Position numbers and translations under genes: made by a program. Positions 50,591 through 59,980 of a DNA stretch of 64,000 bases are shown here, in pieces (positions within the stretch are counted from its first letter, which is position 1; each line of letters starts with the position of its first letter). Source of the DNA: DASUAL01 sp035763805. GTDB lineage: Bacteria; Gemmatimonadota; Gemmatimonadetes; Gemmatimonadales; GWC2-71-9. The DNA lies in assembly GCA_035763805.1 (NCBI GenBank), contig DASUAL010000069.1, positions 16,811 through 80,810 on the forward strand. The letters run 5' to 3'. A model generated the notes under the pieces. That model worked only from the letters and a program-made list of their open reading frames with translations, made no database searches and was not told where the DNA came from.

Positions 50591-51955
50591 ATGGCGAACA
50601 CGACGGATGTGGTTTCCGCGATCCGGGAGCTGACCAACACCAAGCAGCTCGAGCGCACGGAGCTGCTCGATCTGCTCAAGGACGGTCTGCATGCGGCGCT
50701 GGTGAAGCGTTACGGGCCCAACGTCCGCGCGGAGATCGGGATCGACGAGCTGAAGGGGACGATCAAGATCGCAGTGTTGCGCACCGTGGTGGAGAGCGTA
50801 GAGGATCCCGGCTCGCAGGTGACGCTCGAGGAAGCGCGCTTCGAGGACCCGGACTTCCAGGTCGGCGACGTGCTTGAGGAAGAAGTGCCGTTCGAGGCGT
50901 TCGGGCGCACCGCCGTCCAGGCCGCGAAACAGCGGATCATCCAGCGCGTGCGCGAGGGCGAGCGCGCCCGGATCCGGGACGAGTTCACGGACAAGGTGGG
51001 CGAGCTGCTCTCGGGCGAGGTGCAGCAGATCGAGCGCGGCAAGATCGTGGTGATGCTCGCCAAGTTCCGCGAGGCGGAAGCGATCATTCCCTACCGCGAG
51101 CAGAACCACCGCGAGCACTTCCACCAGGGCGACACGATCCGCGCGGTGCTGAAGCGTATCGAGGAGACCCCGAAGGGCCCTCGTCTCATCCTGTCACGTG
51201 CCGATCCGCTGTTCGTGAAGGCGCTGTTCAAGCTCGAGGTGCCGGAGATCCAGCAGGGAATCGTGGAGATCCGGGCGACCGCCCGTGAGGCGGGGAGCCG
51301 CACCAAGATCGCCGTCTCATCCCGGGACGACTCAATCGATCCGGTGGGCGCCTGCGTCGGGCTGAAGGGATCGCGAGTCCAGGCGGTGGTGAACGAGTTG
51401 AACGGCGAGCGGATCGACATCGTGCCGTGGTCGCCCGACCCCGAGCGGTTTGCCAAGCTGTCGCTCGCACCGGCGCGCGTGGCGCGAGTGTTCTCGGATC
51501 CGGAGACCAAAACGATCCAGGCGATCGTGGACGAAGACCAGCTGTCGCTCGCCATCGGCCGCAATGGCCAGAACGTGCGTCTGGCTTCGGAGCTCACCGG
51601 CTGGAAGATCGACCTGTATTCGAGCCGGGAGTGGCTCGAGCGTGGCGGCGAAGGGCCGTTGTTCGCGCCGCTGCCGCCCGAGGAGGAGGCCGCAACCAAG
51701 GTCGCGCTGCGCGAGCTCAAGGGCCTCCCCGTGGAGCTCGTCGACGTGCTCGAGCGGGCGGGACACAAGACGCTTCAGGACATCCTCGACCTCGAGCGCG
51801 AGGACGTCGACAAGATCGCCGGAATGACGCCGGAGCTCGCCGACAAGCTCATGGCGTTCCTTAACGAGATGACCGAGGAGGGCGGGGAAGAGGAAGCGCC
51901 GCGCCCGGTCGAGGAACGCGGCGGGGGGGGTGACCCGTCGGCTCAGCCGGCGTGA
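50591..51955 (+). CDS. nusA: Transcription termination/antitermination factor NusA
   Basis: 454 residues. The RNAP-binding N-terminal domain is followed by S1 and two KH domains (DPVGACVGLKGSRVQAVVNELNGERIDIV; LAIGRNGQNVRLASELTGWKIDL). One C-terminal helix-hairpin-helix region (ELVDVLERAGHKTLQDILDLEREDVDKIAGMTPE) is present. The tail is acidic and ends with a glycine run (G8 at 51923-51930). A GGAGG site is 5 bases before the ATG. NusA strengthens hairpin-dependent pausing and termination, relevant to the hairpin before rimP. Confidence 0.97.
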   Translation: MANTTDVVSAIRELTNTKQLERTELLDLLKDGLHAALVKRYGPNVRAEIGIDELKGTIKIAVLRTVVESVEDPGSQVTLEEARFEDPDFQVGDVLEEEVPFEAFGRTAVQAAKQRIIQRVREGERARIRDEFTDKVGELLSGEVQQIERGKIVVMLAKFREAEAIIPYREQNHREHFHQGDTIRAVLKRIEETPKGPRLILSRADPLFVKALFKLEVPEIQQGIVEIRATAREAGSRTKIAVSSRDDSIDPVGACVGLKGSRVQAVVNELNGERIDIVPWSPDPERFAKLSLAPARVARVFSDPETKTIQAIVDEDQLSLAIGRNGQNVRLASELTGWKIDLYSSREWLERGGEGPLFAPLPPEEEAATKVALRELKGLPVELVDVLERAGHKTLQDILDLEREDVDKIAGMTPELADKLMAFLNEMTEEGGEEEAPRPVEERGGGGDPSAQPA

Positions 51956-52251
51956 CCGCGCGGCTCGTGGGCCTGCTGGGCCTCGGGTTGAGGGCGGGGC
52001 GGGTGGTGGTCGGGGTGGCAGGCGTGCGGGCGCGGTTGCAGCGCAACGCGCTGCGCTGCGTCGTGCTCGCGGGGGATGCGAGTCCGCGCACCCGGGAGAA
52101 GGTGGAGCGCCTCGCGCGAGTGCGTGGGGTGCCGATCGTGTGGGGGCCCGCCGCCGGGCAGTTGGGCGCCGGGCTCGGCCGGCCGCCGGTGCAGGCGGTC
52201 GGGGTTGAGGACGCGGCGCTGGCCCGCGGGCTGGCGGCTTTGGAGGCGTGA
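51952..52251 (+). CDS. L7Ae/YlxQ-family RNA-binding protein
   Basis: 99 residues of the L7Ae/L30e/YlxQ family, commonly found between nusA and infB. The pattern LVGLLGLGLRAGRVVVGVAGVRARLQRNALRCVVLAGDAS followed by RGVPIVWG fits. Its RNA target is unknown. The GTG overlaps the nusA stop, and the stop is directly followed by infB. Confidence 0.85.
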   Translation: MTARLVGLLGLGLRAGRVVVGVAGVRARLQRNALRCVVLAGDASPRTREKVERLARVRGVPIVWGPAAGQLGAGLGRPPVQAVGVEDAALARGLAALEA

Positions 52252-54885
52252 GTGACGACGACGCGGATTCACGATCTGGCGGCTGAATTCGGCATCTCCT
52301 CGGAGCAGCTCATCGGCATGCTCAAGGAGCTGGACATCTTCGTGCGCAGTCACCTGTCGCCGCTCAAGCCGGAGCAGGTGGCACTGATGCGCGCGCGCTG
52401 GGAGCGCGAGAAGCGCAAGCAGAAGGAAGTGCCCGGGCCCCCGAAGCGGCGCCGCGCCGCGAAGGCGGCCGAGCCCGTGGCTGCGGCGCCCGAGGCGCGG
52501 CCCAAGCGCCGCCGCCGCACCGCGGCCGAAGTGGCTGCGGCGGAGGCGGAGGCGCAGGCGGAGGCGGCGATTGAAGCGGAGCGCGAGTTGAAGGCGCGCG
52601 AAGCGCTCGAGGCGTCGAAGGCGGCGGAGGAAGAAGAGAAGCCATCGCTGGAGGAGCGCGCCGCGGCGCTGTTCAAGGAACTCCCCGTCGCGGAAGAGCC
52701 CCGCGGCGAGGCCGTGGTGGCGACCCCGGTCGCGTCCGCGGCGCCGCCTTCCGCCGCTCCGTTCGCGGCGCCGCCCTCCCCGCGGTCCGTGATTCCGACT
52801 CCGGTGCGCCCCAAGCCGGTGGCCAGTGCGGCCCCGGGCGGGGCGGTGCCCCCACCGCGACCCGTCGCGTCCGCGGCCCCGGGCGCCATCCCGCTCGAGG
52901 AACGGCGCCGCGAGAAGGGGAAGAAGCGCAAGAAGGGCAAGAAGTCCCTCGTGGACCAGGAGGCGGTCGCCCAGAACATCTCGCGGACGCTCGCCTCGCT
53001 CAAAGGCCCGGCCGCCAAGAAGGGCGTGCATCGCCGCGACGAGGGCCCGACGTTCCGCGATCTCCAGGAAGTGAAGCGGCGCGAAGAAAAGGAGCGCGAG
53101 AAGACGCTCGTCCGCGTGACCGAGTTCATCACCGTGAGTGAGCTCGCGAACACGCTCAAGGTCCCGCCGACCCAGATCGTCTCCTTCGCCTTCAAGGAGC
53201 TCGGGCAGATGGTGACGATCAACCAGCGGCTCGATTTCGACATGATCGAGCTGATCGCGTCGGCGTTCGGGTTCCAGGCGGTGCGTGAGGAAGAATATGT
53301 CGTCGCCCAAGGCGAGGCGACGCCCGAGGACGCCGCGGCGCTGCACCCGCGGCCGCCGGTCGTGACCGTGATGGGCCACGTGGACCACGGCAAGACGTCG
53401 CTGCTCGACTACGTCCGCAAGGCCAAAGTCGTGGCGGGCGAAGCGGGCGGCATCACGCAGCACATCGGCGCCTACCAGGTGACGCGTAAGGACGGACGCT
53501 CCATCACGTTCCTCGACACCCCGGGCCACGAAGCGTTCACCGCGATGCGCGCGCGCGGCGCCCAGGTGACGGACATCGTCGTGCTGGTCGTGGCCGCCGA
53601 CGACGCGATCATGCCCCAGACGATCGAGGCGATCTCGCACGCCAAGAACGCGGGCGTTCCCCTCGTTGTGGCGATCAACAAGATCGATCTGCCCACCGCG
53701 AACGTGCAGAAGGTGAAGCAAGACCTGCTCGCCCACGGCGTCGTGCTCGAAGAGTTCGGGGGCACCACGCTGGCGACGCCGATCTCGGCAAAGACCGGGC
53801 AGAGCGTCGAGGACCTGCTCGAGCAGATCTTGCTGCAGGCCGAGCTGCTGGATCTGAGGGCGAACCCCGAGCGCCGCGCCCAGGGCACGGTGCTCGAGGC
53901 GACGCTGGACCCGGGCAAGGGGCCGCTCGCCACGGTCCTCGTCCAGACCGGCACGCTGCGCGTGGGCGAAGACTTCATCTGCGGGCAGTACCACGGTCGG
54001 GTGCGCGCGATGTACGACGAGCGCGGCCAAGCGGTCGACGTCGCGGGCCCGTCTACGCCCGTCCAGATCCTCGGCTTCGAAGGCGTGCCCGAGGCGGGCG
54101 ACACCTTCCAGGTGATGGCCGATGCCGCGCAGGCGCGCGACATCGCGCAAAAGCGGCAGCGGCTCGAGCGCGAGGCGTATCACCGCCGCAGCGGCCGCGT
54201 GAAGACGCTCGAGGACTTCATGGCGGAGCGCGCGGCGGGCGGCGCAGCGGCGCTGCGCATCATCATCAAGGCCGACCAGGGCGGCCCCGCCGAGGCGTTG
54301 GCCGACGCGCTGGGGCAGCTCTCCACCCCCGAGGTCAAGGTCGAGGTGGTGCACCGCGGCGTCGGGGCGATCACCGAGTCTGACGTGCTCCTCGCCAAGG
54401 CCTCCGGCGCCATCGTCATCGGGTTCCACGTGCGGCCCGACTCGAACGCCCGCGCGGCGGCCGAGCGCGAGCGTGTGGAGATCCGCACCTACCGCATCAT
54501 CTACGAGGCGGTGGAAGAGGTGAAGGCGGCGATGGAGGGCCTGCTCGCGCCGGAGAAGAAGGAAGTCATTCTCGGCGAGGCGGAGGTGCGGCAGACGTTC
54601 AAGATCGCCAAAGTGGGGACGGTGGCCGGCTGCTTCGTCCGCTCGGGCGTGATCCCGCGGACGGCGCGCGTACGGGTGATCCGCGACGGCGTCGAGGTGT
54701 ACGAGGGCGGGATCGCCTCCCTCAAGCGCTTCAAGGACGACGTGCGCGAGGTGCGCGAGGGCTTCGAGTGCGGCATCGGCATCGAGAACTTCAACGACGT
54801 CAAAGTCAGCGACCTGATCGAGGCCTACAAGATTGAGGAGGTCGCGCGCTCGCTGGACGTGGGAACAGCGGCTCGGGGCGGTTGA
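52252..54885 (+). CDS. infB: Translation initiation factor IF-2
   Basis: 877 residues. The order is an N-terminal IF2 helix domain (IHDLAAEFGISSEQLIGMLKEL), a ~270-residue Lys/Arg/Ala/Pro-rich linker, a second IF2_N-type domain (TVSELANTLKVPPTQIVSFAFKELG), then the G domain with GHVDHGKT near residue 375, DTPGHEAF and NKID, and domains II-IV. The start is a GTG 0 bases after the ylxQ stop. The linker is low-complexity but in frame. IF-2 brings initiator tRNA to the 30S subunit. Confidence 0.97.
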   Translation: MTTTRIHDLAAEFGISSEQLIGMLKELDIFVRSHLSPLKPEQVALMRARWEREKRKQKEVPGPPKRRRAAKAAEPVAAAPEARPKRRRRTAAEVAAAEAEAQAEAAIEAERELKAREALEASKAAEEEEKPSLEERAAALFKELPVAEEPRGEAVVATPVASAAPPSAAPFAAPPSPRSVIPTPVRPKPVASAAPGGAVPPPRPVASAAPGAIPLEERRREKGKKRKKGKKSLVDQEAVAQNISRTLASLKGPAAKKGVHRRDEGPTFRDLQEVKRREEKEREKTLVRVTEFITVSELANTLKVPPTQIVSFAFKELGQMVTINQRLDFDMIELIASAFGFQAVREEEYVVAQGEATPEDAAALHPRPPVVTVMGHVDHGKTSLLDYVRKAKVVAGEAGGITQHIGAYQVTRKDGRSITFLDTPGHEAFTAMRARGAQVTDIVVLVVAADDAIMPQTIEAISHAKNAGVPLVVAINKIDLPTANVQKVKQDLLAHGVVLEEFGGTTLATPISAKTGQSVEDLLEQILLQAELLDLRANPERRAQGTVLEATLDPGKGPLATVLVQTGTLRVGEDFICGQYHGRVRAMYDERGQAVDVAGPSTPVQILGFEGVPEAGDTFQVMADAAQARDIAQKRQRLEREAYHRRSGRVKTLEDFMAERAAGGAAALRIIIKADQGGPAEALADALGQLSTPEVKVEVVHRGVGAITESDVLLAKASGAIVIGFHVRPDSNARAAAERERVEIRTYRIIYEAVEEVKAAMEGLLAPEKKEVILGEAEVRQTFKIAKVGTVAGCFVRSGVIPRTARVRVIRDGVEVYEGGIASLKRFKDDVREVREGFECGIGIENFNDVKVSDLIEAYKIEEVARSLDVGTAARGG

Positions 54886-54888
54886 ACC

Positions 54889-55170
54889 GTGGTGGTGGGG
54901 CTGATCACCTGGGAGCTGCATCTCGATGGATGCCGCTCGCTCAAGGAGAAGCGCCACGTCCTGAAGAGCCTGAAGGACCGGCTGCACAACCGCTTCAACG
55001 TCTCGGCTGCGGAGACCGCCCATCACGATCTGTGGCAGCGCGCCGAGTTGACCGTCTGCGTGGTCTCCAACCAACGGGGCCACGCCGAGAGCGTGCTCCA
55101 AGAGGCCGACCGCCTCGTGGAAGCAGCGGCGGGCGCACGGATCGTGGACACGAGCACGAGCTTCCTCTGA
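54889..55170 (+). CDS. DUF503 family protein (YlxP-like)
   Basis: 93 residues of DUF503. The pattern LITWELHLDGCRSLKEKRHVLKSLKDRLHNRFNVSAAE is diagnostic. The family lies between infB and rbfA in many bacteria; its role is unknown but probably linked to ribosomes. The GTG start is 3 bases after infB; rbfA begins 1 base after the stop. Confidence 0.92.
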   Translation: MVVGLITWELHLDGCRSLKEKRHVLKSLKDRLHNRFNVSAAETAHHDLWQRAELTVCVVSNQRGHAESVLQEADRLVEAAAGARIVDTSTSFL

Positions 55171-55171
55171 C

Positions 55172-55531
55172 ATGATGCGACGACCGAGCCACCGACCCGA
55201 GCGCGTCGCCGAAGTGATCCGCCAGACGGTGGCGGAGTTCCTGACGAGCAACGTCCGGGACCCGCGAATCGGCTTCGTCACCGTGACGGCGGTCGAGGTG
55301 TCCGCCGATCTCGCGCACGCTCGGGTCCGGGTGAGCGTGATGGGAAGCGACGCCGAGAAAGCCAAGAGCCTCGAGGGGCTGGAAAGCGCCGCCCGGTTCC
55401 TGCGCGCCCAGCTGGCGCGCGAGCTACACCTGCGGGTCACTCCGGAGCTCCGCTTCGAGCTGGACCGCGGCCTGGAGCACGCGCTGCGGATCGACCAGGT
55501 CTTGAAGCGGCTCAAGGAGGACGCCGGCTGA
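55172..55531 (+). CDS. rbfA: 30S ribosome-binding factor RbfA
   Basis: 119 residues, a KH-fold factor for late 30S maturation. RPERVAEVIRQTVAEFLTSNVRDPRIGFVTVTAVEVSADLAHARV is typical, and the end LRFELDRGLEHALRIDQVL is conserved. Two adjacent ATGs (55172, 55175) could serve as starts. Confidence 0.95.
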   Translation: MMRRPSHRPERVAEVIRQTVAEFLTSNVRDPRIGFVTVTAVEVSADLAHARVRVSVMGSDAEKAKSLEGLESAARFLRAQLARELHLRVTPELRFELDRGLEHALRIDQVLKRLKEDAG

Positions 55532-55539
55532 TTTCAGGC

Positions 55540-56382
55540 GTGGCCCTGATCGCGAAGGCGGCGGGACCCACCTCGCACGACGTGGTGGATCGCGTGCGCC
55601 GCGCCCTCGGGACCGAACGGGTCGGCCACCTCGGCACGCTCGACCCCTTCGCGGCGGGACTGTTGGTGGCAGTCGTGGGGCGCGCGACCCGGCTCGCGCC
55701 GTTCGCCGCCGGGTGGCGGAAGTCGTACGAGGGTGTGATCCGCCTGGGAGCGACGACCACGACCGACGACCCCACCGGCGAGGCGATCACGACCTCGGAC
55801 GCCTGGCGCGGCCTCGGCCGGGACCGGGTTGAAGCAGCGCTGGCGCGATTTCGCGGCGCCTACGAGCAGCGGCCCCCCGCCTACTCGGCCGTGAAGGTCG
55901 AGGGCGAGCGGGCCTACCGCCGCGCCCGGCGGGGGGAGACGGTGGCGCTCGCACCGCGGCGCGTCGAGGTGATCGAGCTCGAGCTCGTGGAGCTGGCGCT
56001 CCCCGACGTGCGGTTTCGGGCCGTGGTTAGCGGGGGGACGTACCTGCGGAGCCTGGCGCGCGACGTGGGCGAGGAGCTCGGCTGTGGCGCGCATCTCGCG
56101 GCGCTGACGCGAACGCGCGTCGGGCCGTTCCGCTTGGAGGAGGCGATCGGGCCCGACACCGTGACGCCCGGTCACCTGCGCGAGGCAGCGGTTCTCGTCG
56201 CCGGGCTGCCGCGACTGGACCTCGAGCAGGCGGAGCGCGCCGCTGTGGTGCACGGCCGGCCGCTGCCCGCGGGGCAGGGGGAGGGCGGTCCGGTCGCCCT
56301 GTTCGCCGACGGCGAGCTCGTCGCGGTGGCCGAACGGGTCGGCGACGTGCTGAAGCCGCGGATCGTGGTGGTGGACGAATGA
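55540..56382 (+). CDS. truB: tRNA pseudouridine-55 synthase
   Basis: 280 residues. The catalytic block VGHLGTLDPFAAGLLVAVVGRATRL carries the essential Asp. KSYEGVIRLGATTTTDDPTGE and RPPAYSAVKVEGERAYRRAR follow. It makes the universal psi55 in the T loop. The GTG lies 8 bases after rbfA, and the stop overlaps ribF. Confidence 0.96.
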   Translation: MALIAKAAGPTSHDVVDRVRRALGTERVGHLGTLDPFAAGLLVAVVGRATRLAPFAAGWRKSYEGVIRLGATTTTDDPTGEAITTSDAWRGLGRDRVEAALARFRGAYEQRPPAYSAVKVEGERAYRRARRGETVALAPRRVEVIELELVELALPDVRFRAVVSGGTYLRSLARDVGEELGCGAHLAALTRTRVGPFRLEEAIGPDTVTPGHLREAAVLVAGLPRLDLEQAERAAVVHGRPLPAGQGEGGPVALFADGELVAVAERVGDVLKPRIVVVDE

Positions 56383-57272
56383 GCGCCGGCACCGTCGCGA
56401 CGGTCGGCACCTTCGACGGCGTGCATCGGGGGCACCGGGCAGTGGTGGCGGAAATCGTGCGGCGGGCACGGGCCGGCGGGTCGGGGAGCCTGATCGTGAC
56501 GTTCGACCGGCACCCGCTCGAGGTCGTGAACGCGCCCGCCGCGCCGCGGCAGCTGACCCTGCTCGACGAGAAGCGCGAGCTGCTGGCAGGGCTCGGGGTC
56601 GACCGCATCGAGGTGCTCCGCTTCACGCCGGAGCTGGCGCGGCTCGAACCGGACGAGTTCATCCGACAGATCCTGCGCGCGCGGTACGCGATGCGAGAGC
56701 TCGTTCTGGGGTATGACCACGGGTTCGGCCGCGGGCGCACGGGGGACGTGGAGCTGGTGCGGCGGCTCGCCCAGCAAGACGGCTTCGCGGTGCACGTCGT
56801 GGACCCCGTCCGCGACGACGGGCAGCCAATCTCATCGTCCCTGATCCGCACGGCGGTGGCGCACGGCGATCTGGCGGCCGCGGAGCGCTGGCTCGGTCGG
56901 CGCTACGCCCTGCAGGGGATGGTGGAGCGCGGCGCGGGGCGAGGCCGCACGATCGGGATTCCGACGATCAACCTCGCGCCGCCCGACCCGCGGAAGCTGC
57001 TGCCGCCCGACGGTGTGTACGCCGTCCGGGTCGGCTGGCGCGGCCGCACGCATGGCGGCATGATGAACCAGGGGGCGCGGCCGACGTTCGGGATCACGGC
57101 GCGGGCCCTCGAGATCCATCTGTTCGATTTCGCGGGGGAGCTGTACGGCGAAACGGTGAGCGTGGAGTGGGTGCGGCGGTTGCGGGACGTGCAGGCGTTC
57201 CCGTCGCGCCAGGCGCTGGTGGACCAGATCGAGCGCGACGCCGTCCTGGCGCGCCAAGTCCTCAAGGAATAG
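56379..57272 (+). CDS. ribF: Bifunctional riboflavin kinase / FAD synthetase
   Basis: 297 residues. The N-terminal FAD synthetase carries TVGTFDGVHRGHRAVV and YDHGFGRGRTGDVE, and the C-terminal riboflavin kinase carries GRGRTIGIPTINL and NQGARPTFG. It converts riboflavin to FMN and FAD. The ATG overlaps the truB stop; secD follows after 8 bases. Confidence 0.95.
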   Translation: MSAGTVATVGTFDGVHRGHRAVVAEIVRRARAGGSGSLIVTFDRHPLEVVNAPAAPRQLTLLDEKRELLAGLGVDRIEVLRFTPELARLEPDEFIRQILRARYAMRELVLGYDHGFGRGRTGDVELVRRLAQQDGFAVHVVDPVRDDGQPISSSLIRTAVAHGDLAAAERWLGRRYALQGMVERGAGRGRTIGIPTINLAPPDPRKLLPPDGVYAVRVGWRGRTHGGMMNQGARPTFGITARALEIHLFDFAGELYGETVSVEWVRRLRDVQAFPSRQALVDQIERDAVLARQVLKE

Positions 57273-57280
57273 AGATTCGT

Positions 57281-58921
57281 ATGCGCGGGATTCGTAACCG
57301 ACTGCTCGTGATCGCGGGGCTCCTGCTCCTGTCCGGCTGGCTGCTCGTTCCCAAGAACACCACGCAGCGAGTGCGGGACGCCGTCACCGGGCGCATGAAG
57401 GACACGACGGTACGCCGGGTCCCCATCAACCTCGGGCTCGACCTCCAGGGCGGAATCCATCTGGCACTCGAGGTGGACCAGACGAAAGGCCCCGTGCCCG
57501 ACTGCGCCGACGCGATCCAGCGGGCCGAGCGGGTGGTGCGGAGCCGGATCGACGAGTTCGGCACGACCGAGCCGGTCGTGCAGATCGTGGGACGGTGCCG
57601 GTTGATCGTCGAGCTCGCCGGGGAGAAAGACCCGGCGCGAGCCAAGAGCATCATCCAGCGCACCGCGTTCCTCGAGTTTCGCATCACCGACATGGAGAAC
57701 CGGTTCCGCGATGCGCTCCCCCAGATCGACCGGGCACTGCGCCAGGCGGGCGTGCAGGCGCCGGGGCAGGCGGGTGGGGCGGCGAACGTCGCCGAGCTGT
57801 TCGGCGCCGATACGGCGAAGGAGGCCAAGAAGGGCAAGGCAGAGCCCGACACGGCCGATCTCAGCGCGCCGGGTCCGCTCTCGTCGCTACTCTTCCAGGG
57901 CGCGCTCCCGGGCGAGTACCTCGTTGCCGAAGAGCACGTGCCCGTGATCGAAAGCTTGCTCGCGCGCCCGGAGGTGCAGCGGCTCATCCCGCGGGGCATC
58001 GAGCTCAGGTGGGGCACCGAGCCCCAGTCGCGCGGCGCCCGCTTGTACCGGCCGCTCTACGCGGTCGAGGACCGGCCGATCATCACCGGTGAAGAGCTCG
58101 AGAAGGCGAGCGCCACGCGCGACCCACTCACCAACCAGTCGATCGTGCGCTTCACGCTGACGCGTAGCGGAGGTCGCCGCTTCGAGCGCGAGACCGGGCG
58201 ACACGTCAACGACTATATGGCCATCATCCTCGACGGCCGCGTGCAAGGCCAGCCTCCCATCATCAAGAGCCAGATCGGGCGGGAGGGGCAGATCGAGCTC
58301 GGCAACAAGCCGCTGCAGGAGGCGCAGGACCTGGCGCTGGTGCTCCGCGCCGGCGCTCTCCCCGCACCCCTGACGATCGTGGAGGAGCGCACCATCGGGC
58401 CGTCGCTCGGCAAGGACTCGATCGCCGACGGCATCCGCGCCTCGGCCGCCGCCGTGACCTTCGTCGTCCTCGTGATGGTCGCGTACTACCGCTTCGCCGG
58501 CACGCTCGCGGTGGCTGCGCTCGCCCTCTACATGGTCTTCACACTGGCCGGCCTCGCCGGGTTCGGCTTCACGCTGACCCTGCCGGGGCTCGCCGGCTTC
58601 GCGCTGTCGATCGGGATGGCGGTGGATGCGAACGTGCTGATCTTCGAGCGCATCCGCGAAGAGCTCGCCGCCGGCAAGTCCGTGCGGCTCGCCGTGGACG
58701 AGGGGTTCAAGCACGCCATGAGCGCGATCGTCGACTCCAACGTGACGACCGCGCTCACGGCATTCATTCTCTACGTTGTGGGCACGGGTCCGGTCCAAGG
58801 TTTCGCCATCACCCTGATCATCGGAATCTGCGCCTCGATGATCACGGCAGTCTACGTGACACGCACGCTCTTCCTCATCTGGCTGCAGCTCCGGCCGACC
58901 ATGACCACGGTGAGCATCTGA
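57281..58921 (+). CDS. secD: Protein translocase subunit SecD
   Basis: 546 residues with six membrane helices. The start INLGLDLQGGIHLALEV after the first helix and the late TLPGLAGFALSIGMAVDANVLIFERIREEL are SecD/F hallmarks. The periplasmic P1 head carries a Lys/Glu/Ala-rich insert near residues 160-200. With SecF it uses the proton gradient to aid export through SecYEG. The ATG at 57281 was chosen; the longer frame is a shadow of ribF. Its TGA shares a base with the secF ATG. Confidence 0.96.
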   Translation: MRGIRNRLLVIAGLLLLSGWLLVPKNTTQRVRDAVTGRMKDTTVRRVPINLGLDLQGGIHLALEVDQTKGPVPDCADAIQRAERVVRSRIDEFGTTEPVVQIVGRCRLIVELAGEKDPARAKSIIQRTAFLEFRITDMENRFRDALPQIDRALRQAGVQAPGQAGGAANVAELFGADTAKEAKKGKAEPDTADLSAPGPLSSLLFQGALPGEYLVAEEHVPVIESLLARPEVQRLIPRGIELRWGTEPQSRGARLYRPLYAVEDRPIITGEELEKASATRDPLTNQSIVRFTLTRSGGRRFERETGRHVNDYMAIILDGRVQGQPPIIKSQIGREGQIELGNKPLQEAQDLALVLRAGALPAPLTIVEERTIGPSLGKDSIADGIRASAAAVTFVVLVMVAYYRFAGTLAVAALALYMVFTLAGLAGFGFTLTLPGLAGFALSIGMAVDANVLIFERIREELAAGKSVRLAVDEGFKHAMSAIVDSNVTTALTAFILYVVGTGPVQGFAITLIIGICASMITAVYVTRTLFLIWLQLRPTMTTVSI

Positions 58922-59931
58922 TGATCCGGCTCTTCGCGAACGCCAACTACGACTTCATCGGGCTGCGCAAGTGGGCCTACGCGCTCACCGCAGCCTTTAT
59001 CCTCCCGGGGCTCGCCCTCCTGCTGATCCGGGGCCTGAACTACAGCATCGAGTTCACGGGCGGGACGCTGATCCAGGTCGAAACGGCTCGGCCGACGGAC
59101 GCCGCCGTCATCCGCTCGGCGCTCGGAGGGGCCGGGATCCTGAGCGCGGAGATTCAGAGCTTCGGGTCGGATCGCGAGTTCGTGGTGCGGGCCCGGCTCT
59201 CGCCCAACCAGGCGGCCGACGAGACGGCCACCCAGGAGACAGCCGCTGCGGTCCGCCGGGCGCTCGACAACGCCCTCGGCGCGGGTGAGTACACGGTCGT
59301 GCGGACCGAGGCGGTCGGACCCAAGGTGGGGCGCGAGCTCCAGGGCAAGGCGCTGATCGCGGTCCTCGCGAGTTTCGTCGTGACCCTCATCTATCTCGCA
59401 TTCCGGTTCGAGTGGCGCTTCGGGCTCGCGGCTGTGCTGGCGACCGCGCACGACATCCTCGCCACCATCGCGTTCATGACGTACCTCCACCTCGAGATCA
59501 GCCTCATCGTGGTCGCGGCTGTGCTCACCGTCCTCGGATACTCGCTGAACGACACGATCGTGATCTTCGACCGTGTCCGCGAGAATCTCCGGAAGTATCG
59601 ACGTCAGAATCTCGTTGAAGTCTTGAACCTGTCGATCAACGAGACGTTGCCGCGCACGGTGCTCACGGGCGGCACGACGTTCGCGACGGCGCTCGTGCTG
59701 TCGTTCTGGGCCGGCGAAGTCATCAAGCCGTTTGCGCTGATCCTGAGCTTCGGCATCGTCGTGGGGACGTTTTCGTCGATCTACGTTGCGTCGCCGATCC
59801 TGCTGGCGATCGAGCGGCGCTGGCCGGGGCAGGACGCCCGCGGCGTGCGGGCGTACCGCCCTGCGCAGGCATCCCCGACTCCCCCGCCCTCGGCCCCGAC
59901 GCCGCCGGGCCCCGCTAAAGCGGCCGTCTGA
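58921..59931 (+). CDS. secF: Protein translocase subunit SecF
   Basis: 336 residues with six helices. The sequence LNYSIEFTGGTLIQVE after helix 1 and ILAVLTVLGYSLNDTIVIFDRVRENLRKYRRQNL-like block (here VVAAVLTVLGYSLNDTIV...) are typical. The end is a Pro/Ala-rich cytosolic tail. It is translated from the one-base overlap with secD. Confidence 0.95.
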   Translation: MIRLFANANYDFIGLRKWAYALTAAFILPGLALLLIRGLNYSIEFTGGTLIQVETARPTDAAVIRSALGGAGILSAEIQSFGSDREFVVRARLSPNQAADETATQETAAAVRRALDNALGAGEYTVVRTEAVGPKVGRELQGKALIAVLASFVVTLIYLAFRFEWRFGLAAVLATAHDILATIAFMTYLHLEISLIVVAAVLTVLGYSLNDTIVIFDRVRENLRKYRRQNLVEVLNLSINETLPRTVLTGGTTFATALVLSFWAGEVIKPFALILSFGIVVGTFSSIYVASPILLAIERRWPGQDARGVRAYRPAQASPTPPPSAPTPPGPAKAAV

Positions 59932-59980
59932 CGTGCTGGCGCCGTTCCAGCTCTTCGACGTTCGGCTTCGCTGAGACCCG

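Noticed and set aside
51943..55515. A 1190-codon open frame on the minus strand
   Set aside because: It is antisense to infB, DUF503 and rbfA, is full of Arg/Leu/His low-complexity residues and matches no family. It is a by-product of high GC with G/C in third positions.
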